A stretch of DNA of 36,621 bases from Planctomycetota bacterium. Its GTDB lineage: Bacteria; Planctomycetota; UBA8742; JACQVU01; JANLHZ01. The stretch is taken from positions 1-36,621 of the forward strand of contig JANLHZ010000054.1 in NCBI GenBank assembly GCA_024653775.1. The letters run 5' to 3'. Below the pieces are notes generated by a model. The model ran no database searches and was not told the origin of the DNA. It saw nothing but the letters and a program-made list of their open reading frames with translations. A program made the translations under genes and the position numbers. Below, piece after piece: positions 26,273 to 36,621 of this stretch (position 1 is the stretch's first letter; every line of letters starts with the position of its first letter).

Positions 26273-26329
26273 GTCTAACACCGTTGTTGAAATTACGTTC
26301 ATGAAAATTGAAAGGGAATGGAGATAAAA

Positions 26330-30425
<4,096 letters not shown>

Positions 30426-30427
<2 letters not shown>

Positions 30428-30474
30428 AGATTTTTGAATTGGAAGATTTTTCAAGTGGAAGATTTTTTGAATTG
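30426..30474 (+). repeat. 16-bp tandem repeat across the rpoC stop codon
   Basis: Units GAAGATTTTTGAATTG (30426-30441), GAAGATTTTTCAAGTG (30442-30457) and GAAGATTTTTTGAATTG (30458-30474). The first unit begins on the second base of the TGA stop (30425-30427). The T-runs come without a stable hairpin. The repeat is AT-rich in a GC-rich setting. Confidence 0.85.
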
Positions 30475-30480
30475 GTTTGA

Positions 30481-30515
30481 AAGGGGCGGACCCCGCTGAT
30501 AGGATTTCCGCCCTT
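30481..30515 (+). promoter_or_regulatory. Hairpin in the rpsL leader
   Basis: AAGGGGCGGA (30481-30490) pairs with TCCGCCCTT (30507-30515), with one bulged G and a 16-base loop. It lies 34 bases before the rpsL start. It could be a processing or autoregulatory structure for the rpsL-rpsG unit, or a weak terminator after rpoC; there is no T-run. Confidence 0.4.
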
Positions 30516-30549
30516 CAAGGAACGGATTGTAAACGGAACGAAGGAAGTA

Positions 30550-30927
<378 letters not shown>

Positions 30928-30953
30928 CGCAGTAAAAAAATAAGGATTGGTAA

Positions 30954-31427
30954 ATGGCGAGAAAGTTCCAGAGCACAGAAGTATACCTGAAACCCGACCC
31001 GAAGTATAACTCGGTCGTGCTTTCGAAATTCATCAACTGCATAATGCTCGACGGCAAAAAGACCGCGGCGCAGAAGATCGTTTACGACGCGTTCGAACTC
31101 ATGAAGGAGCGCATCACGGAGACGGGTCCGCTCGAGGTTTTCGAGAAGGCAGTCGAGAACGTGAAGCCGTTCATCGAAGTGCGCTCCCGCAGAATCGGCG
31201 GCGCCAACTATCAGGTTCCGGTCGAGGTCCGTCCGCGCCGAAAGCAGAGCCTTGCGTTCCGCTGGATCATCGCGGCTTCCCGCGGGACGAAGGGCAAACC
31301 GATGCATCGCAAACTCGCTGACGAACTCTGCAACGCGTTCAAAGGCGAAGGCACCGCCCGCAAGAAGCGCGACGACGTCCACCGCATGGCCGAGGCGAAC
31401 AAAGCCTTTGCGCACTTCGCGTGGTAG
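30954..31427 (+). CDS. rpsG: 30S ribosomal protein S7
   Basis: S7 nucleates assembly of the 30S head and lies at the E site, and in many bacteria it represses its own operon. The 157 residues carry the expected [41 protein letters not shown] and [15 protein letters not shown] segments. The start follows an AAGGA ribosome site 26 bases after rpsL. The usual downstream fusA is replaced by an Rpn-family remnant. Confidence 0.97.
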   Translation: MARKFQSTEVYLKPDPKYNSVVLSKFINCIMLDGKKTAAQKIVYDAFELMKERITETGPLEVFEKAVENVKPFIEVRSRRIGGANYQVPVEVRPRRKQSLAFRWIIAASRGTKGKPMHRKLADELCNAFKGEGTARKKRDDVHRMAEANKAFAHFAW

Positions 31428-31454
31428 CCGGCATTATTTTCGCCGTAATTCCGG
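31428..31454 (+). terminator. Possible weak hairpin after rpsG
   Basis: CCGGCATTA (31428-31436) and TAATTCCGG (31446-31454) pair at 8 of 9 positions around TTTTCGCCG, starting right after the rpsG stop. There is no downstream T-run, so this is a weak terminator candidate at best. Confidence 0.35.
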
Positions 31455-31460
31455 GGTCCG

Positions 31461-31785
31461 ATGCCGAAAAATCTCAGCGCGCTGCACGATTCCATCGTGA
31501 AGGATTTCTTCAGCGCAGCGGACCAACTTCGCGAAGAAGGGTATAAAGACGGCATCGAGAAGGGCATCGAGAAGGGCATCGAAAACGGAAAACTTGACGG
31601 CCTCTTCATCGGCATCGGCGGGATGATGAAAATCAAACTTCGGAAAAGACGGCTCTGCCTTGATGAAGTCTGTACGAGCTGTTCGTGACGTGAACAAACT
31701 CATCAAGATAGAGAAATTTATCGAGAAATCCGATTCGATCGACGAAGTGAGAAAACTTCTGAAGGGAATGAACGGAAATCATTAG
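31461..31785 (+). pseudogene. Decayed Rpn-family (PD-(D/E)XK nuclease/transposase) remnant
   Basis: The first 18 residues (MPKNLSALHDSIVKDFFS) look like the family's N-terminus, with its LHD...K.FFS pattern. They run straight into the typical C-terminal region EEGYKDGIEKGIEKG, so the catalytic core appears deleted. Near 31630-31645 the frame then breaks: one frame ends at 31688, while the other continues with FGKDGSALMKSVRAVRDVNK and DEVRKLLKG to a TAG at 31783-31785, matching the family's usual end. Rpn-type proteins are recombination-promoting nucleases that occur in many copies in some genomes. The remnant sits where fusA normally follows rpsG. Confidence 0.65.
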
Positions 31786-31823
31786 CCGCGCACGTTTTTT
31801 CGATTTCCATGACTTCCGCTAGC

Positions 31824-31867
31824 GGCGACGATCTAAAATTGCCTCCTATGTGGGCAACGATTTAAAA
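31824..31867. repeat. Short direct repeat upstream of ppdK
   Basis: GGCGACGATCTAAAA (31824-31838) and GGCAACGATTTAAAA (31853-31867) match at 13 of 15 positions with a 29-base spacing, 20 bases before the ppdK ATG. This could be a paired operator or a chance duplication; nothing else is evident in 31786-31887. Confidence 0.3.
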
Positions 31868-31887
31868 CCATCGATTCGGGGGATCAG

Positions 31888-34779
<2,892 letters not shown>

Positions 34780-34830
34780 TTCTATTACGAATTTTGCGCA
34801 GCACCGCTACAGACTTTGAACGGAGGCGAG

Positions 34831-36336
34831 TTGTCTGAAACTGCGAATAGTCCCGTCCCCCGAAGAAGGCGAGTTCTAAGAAAGGTTCTTCTCGCGCTGC
34901 ATGTGCCAATCATCCTGCTTGCGGCGGTTTTGGTTTACCGCGCGGGGACGATGGAGTCGCGGCAGATTGCAGTCCCGCTGGTGGAGCGGATCGAAATCGA
35001 CGAAGCCGCCGCGGCGGAACTGCTCGGAGCCGCGGTAAGGTACGAGACGGTTTCCCACGGAAATCCGGAAGAGCAAATCCGGGAGCCATTCGCGCGGTTC
35101 CGCGAGTTCCTGCGGGCGACGTTTCCGCGTCTGTACGAAGCGATGACCTACGAAACCGTAAGCGAGCACAGCCTGCTTTTCGAGTGGGAGGGAACCGACG
35201 CGAGCCTCGACCCAGCGCTGCTGATGGGGCATTACGACGTCGTTCCGATCGAGCCGGGGACGGAGGCTGAGTGGGAGCACCCGCCGTTTTCGGGGGAGAT
35301 CGCGGACGATTTCGTCTGGGGCCGCGGCACGCTCGACGACAAGGGCACGGTGATCGCGATTCTTTCCGCGTGCGATCGGCTGATCGAAGACGGGTACAAG
35401 CCGAAGCGGACGCTATACCTCGCGTTCGGCCACGACGAGGAGATCGGAGGAAGCGACGGCGCGGCGAAAATTTCGGAGTTGCTCCAGTCCCGCGGCGTCA
35501 GACTCGACTACGTGCTCGACGAGGGCGGCACCATCGCGGACGGCATCGTAGGCGGCGTAGACAAACCCGTGGCGCTGGTTGGAATCGCGGAGAAGGGTTA
35601 TCTGAGCGTCGAACTCGTCGCGACGGGCGATGGCGGGCATTCGTCAATGCCTCCGCGCGATACGGCGGTCGCGCTTCTCGCGAGCGCGATCGCGAAGCTG
35701 AGCGAGAATCAGTTCCCCGCGCGGATTTCCGGACCCGCGGGCGACATGCTCTCCTTCCTCGGCCCGGAGATGGGGTTCACAAGCAGGCTTGCGATTGCAA
35801 ACCTCTGGGCGCTCGACTGGCTCGTGATTCGAAAATTCGCGGCGCAGCCTTCGACCGACGCGATGCTGCGCACGACTATCGCGCCGACCATCCTTCGTGC
35901 GGGAGTGAAGGACAACGTGATTCCGTCAGAGGCTCGTGCGACCGTGAATTTCCGCATCCTTCCGGGCGACACGACTGAGTCGGTTATCGCGCACGTGCGG
36001 GAGCTGATCGCTAGCGATCGGATCGAAATCCTTGCGACGGACGAAGGCCGGGATCCGAGCAAGGTTTCGAGCACGAGCGCAGAGCAGTTCATATCGCTGC
36101 AGAAGACGATTTCCGCAATGTTCCCGGATGCTATCGTGTCGCCTTACCTCGTGCTCGGCGGCACCGACTCGCGCCATTACGAGCCGCTAAGCGACAACAT
36201 CTACCGTTTCCTGCCGCTGGTATTTAAAAGCGAGGATCTGGAACGACTGCACGGAACGAACGAGCGCATCGCGGTGAAGGACTTCGCTAACTGCATCAGG
36301 TTTTTCTTTCAGCTCATTAAGACGACGTGCGGGTGA
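34831..36336 (+). CDS. Membrane-anchored M20 metallopeptidase, PM20D1-like
   Basis: About 501 residues of the M20A family. The dinuclear zinc-site motifs are LLMGHYDVVP (His), GRGTLDDKG (bridging Asp), GHDEEIGG (catalytic Glu and ligand Glu), YVLDEGG (Asp) and GGTDSRHYEP (final His). The wording of these motifs, with SGEI..DFVWGRGTLDDK, GVKDNVIP, ATVNFRILPGDT and IYRFLPL near the end, follows animal PM20D1 and yeast carboxypeptidase S closely. PM20D1 condenses or hydrolyses N-acyl amino acids. An N-terminal basic stretch (RRRR) and a membrane segment (about 17-37) suggest inner-membrane anchoring. I chose TTG 34831, just after GGAGG, though the spacing is short; TTG 34816 is the alternative, and later starts would lose the anchor. 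The gene lies 51 bases after ppdK. Confidence 0.85.
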   Translation: MSETANSPVPRRRRVLRKVLLALHVPIILLAAVLVYRAGTMESRQIAVPLVERIEIDEAAAAELLGAAVRYETVSHGNPEEQIREPFARFREFLRATFPRLYEAMTYETVSEHSLLFEWEGTDASLDPALLMGHYDVVPIEPGTEAEWEHPPFSGEIADDFVWGRGTLDDKGTVIAILSACDRLIEDGYKPKRTLYLAFGHDEEIGGSDGAAKISELLQSRGVRLDYVLDEGGTIADGIVGGVDKPVALVGIAEKGYLSVELVATGDGGHSSMPPRDTAVALLASAIAKLSENQFPARISGPAGDMLSFLGPEMGFTSRLAIANLWALDWLVIRKFAAQPSTDAMLRTTIAPTILRAGVKDNVIPSEARATVNFRILPGDTTESVIAHVRELIASDRIEILATDEGRDPSKVSSTSAEQFISLQKTISAMFPDAIVSPYLVLGGTDSRHYEPLSDNIYRFLPLVFKSEDLERLHGTNERIAVKDFANCIRFFFQLIKTTCG

Positions 36337-36380
36337 GATAGTCAGTGGTTGGAGTTTCTAAATCCGAAATCACTTGCCCT

Positions 36381-36401
36381 CTACTCTCTACTCCCTGTTC
36401 C
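36381..36401 (-). repeat. Heptamer tandem repeat at the stop of the right-edge gene
   Basis: On the plus strand CTACTCT, CTACTCC and CTGTTCC run in series; on the minus strand this is the GGGAACA/GGGAGTA family also found at 11165-11192. The TAG stop of the minus-strand gene (36388-36390) lies inside the array. Confidence 0.7.
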
Positions 36402-36621
36402 CCCTCCCGGGACCATCGCTCCGTCCGGGATTGTCATCGTCGTGGCGGTCGTCGTCGTTCCCATGACCTCGGTCGTGATCGTTGTTATCGGGTTCGTCGC
36501 GCCATCCGGGAACGTCGCGGCTATCATTATTGTCGTTCCGGTTCCGGTCGTCTCCCTGATGGTCGTTATCATGGCCATCATGTTGTCCATTACCGCGACC
36601 GGGATTATCTTCGTCATTGTG
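36388..36621 (-). CDS. 3' end of a gene with DHGN-rich tail (partial)
   Basis: The window cuts this minus-strand gene; only its last 77 residues and the TAG are present. The frame has no start codon in the window. The encoded tail consists of charged units and includes RGHGNDDDRHDDNPG (36424-36468), nearly the same as the doubled unit in the lipoprotein between rpoB and rpoC, as well as HNDEDNPGRGNG at the window edge. By analogy it is probably another secreted lipoprotein, but the N-terminus is out of view. It converges with the M20 peptidase gene. Confidence 0.75.
   Translation of the reverse strand, partial: HNDEDNPGRGNGQHDGHDNDHQGDDRNRNDNNDSRDVPGWRDEPDNNDHDRGHGNDDDRHDDDNPGRSDGPGRGNRE

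Noticed and set aside
26097-26327. Thr-rich plus-strand frame overlapping the lipoprotein tail and running to the rpoC start
   Set aside because: Out-of-frame translation of the repetitive tail; no own ribosome site.
36381-36617. Minus-strand frame rich in Thr and Met at the right edge
   Set aside because: A different frame on the same strand encodes the DHGN-rich tail shared with the 24812-26272 product; the Thr/Met frame is its shadow.

Overview
The window is from a GC-rich, diderm-type bacterium that cannot be placed in a phylum from this sequence alone. It encodes several secreted lipoproteins with clear lipoboxes, an isolated FlhB/SctU-type export-apparatus protein, a bacterial-type transcription and translation core (L1, L10, L7/L12, RpoB, RpoC, S12, S7, GatB) and pyruvate phosphate dikinase. 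The lipoprotein content (degenerate gluzincin with a PPC-like end, ZU5 plus Ig-like repeats plus glycine-rich tail) and the many dispersed intergenic repeats resemble myxobacterial, planctomycete or candidate-phylum genomes more than model bacteria. That placement is an inference.

Left third (1-17083). A minus-strand lipoprotein with a ruined metalloprotease motif (170-2554) diverges from a plus-strand pair, flhB-like and xdhC (2949-5212). The pair converges on a minus-strand block across a long cruciform-like inverted repeat. Read 5' to 3' on the minus strand, the block holds a 1961-residue repeat lipoprotein (17083-11198), an MDR dehydrogenase and a methyltransferase in tight coupling, a DmeF-like cation efflux protein with a His-rich loop, gatB, and an alpha/alpha-toroid lipoprotein.

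Centre (17084-18221). About 1.1 kb carries no convincing gene. It is a mosaic of inverted and dispersed repeats, and it lies where rplK, nusG and secE normally precede rplA.

Right half (18222-36621). rplA-rplJ-rplL-rpoB run in the usual order. rpoB and rpoC are then separated by about 2.35 kb of visibly AT-richer DNA encoding a transglutaminase-like protein and an unrecognised lipoprotein with a repetitive Asp/His/Gly/Asn-rich tail. A double perfect hairpin of REP type sits directly after rpoB. After rpoC come rpsL and rpsG, but fusA and tuf are missing. Their place is taken by a decayed Rpn-family (PD-(D/E)XK) remnant and ppdK. A membrane-anchored M20 peptidase strikingly like animal PM20D1 follows. 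The right edge holds the 3' end of a minus-strand gene whose tail is a relative of the tail of the lipoprotein inserted between rpoB and rpoC.

A recurring theme is short tandem repeats that overlap or abut stop codons: 15-mers at rplA, 16-mers at rpoC, and heptamers at the giant lipoprotein gene and at the right-edge gene. The strongest leads are the interrupted rpoB-rpoC operon with its paired lipoprotein-tail family, these repeats at gene ends, and the degenerate active site in the first lipoprotein.
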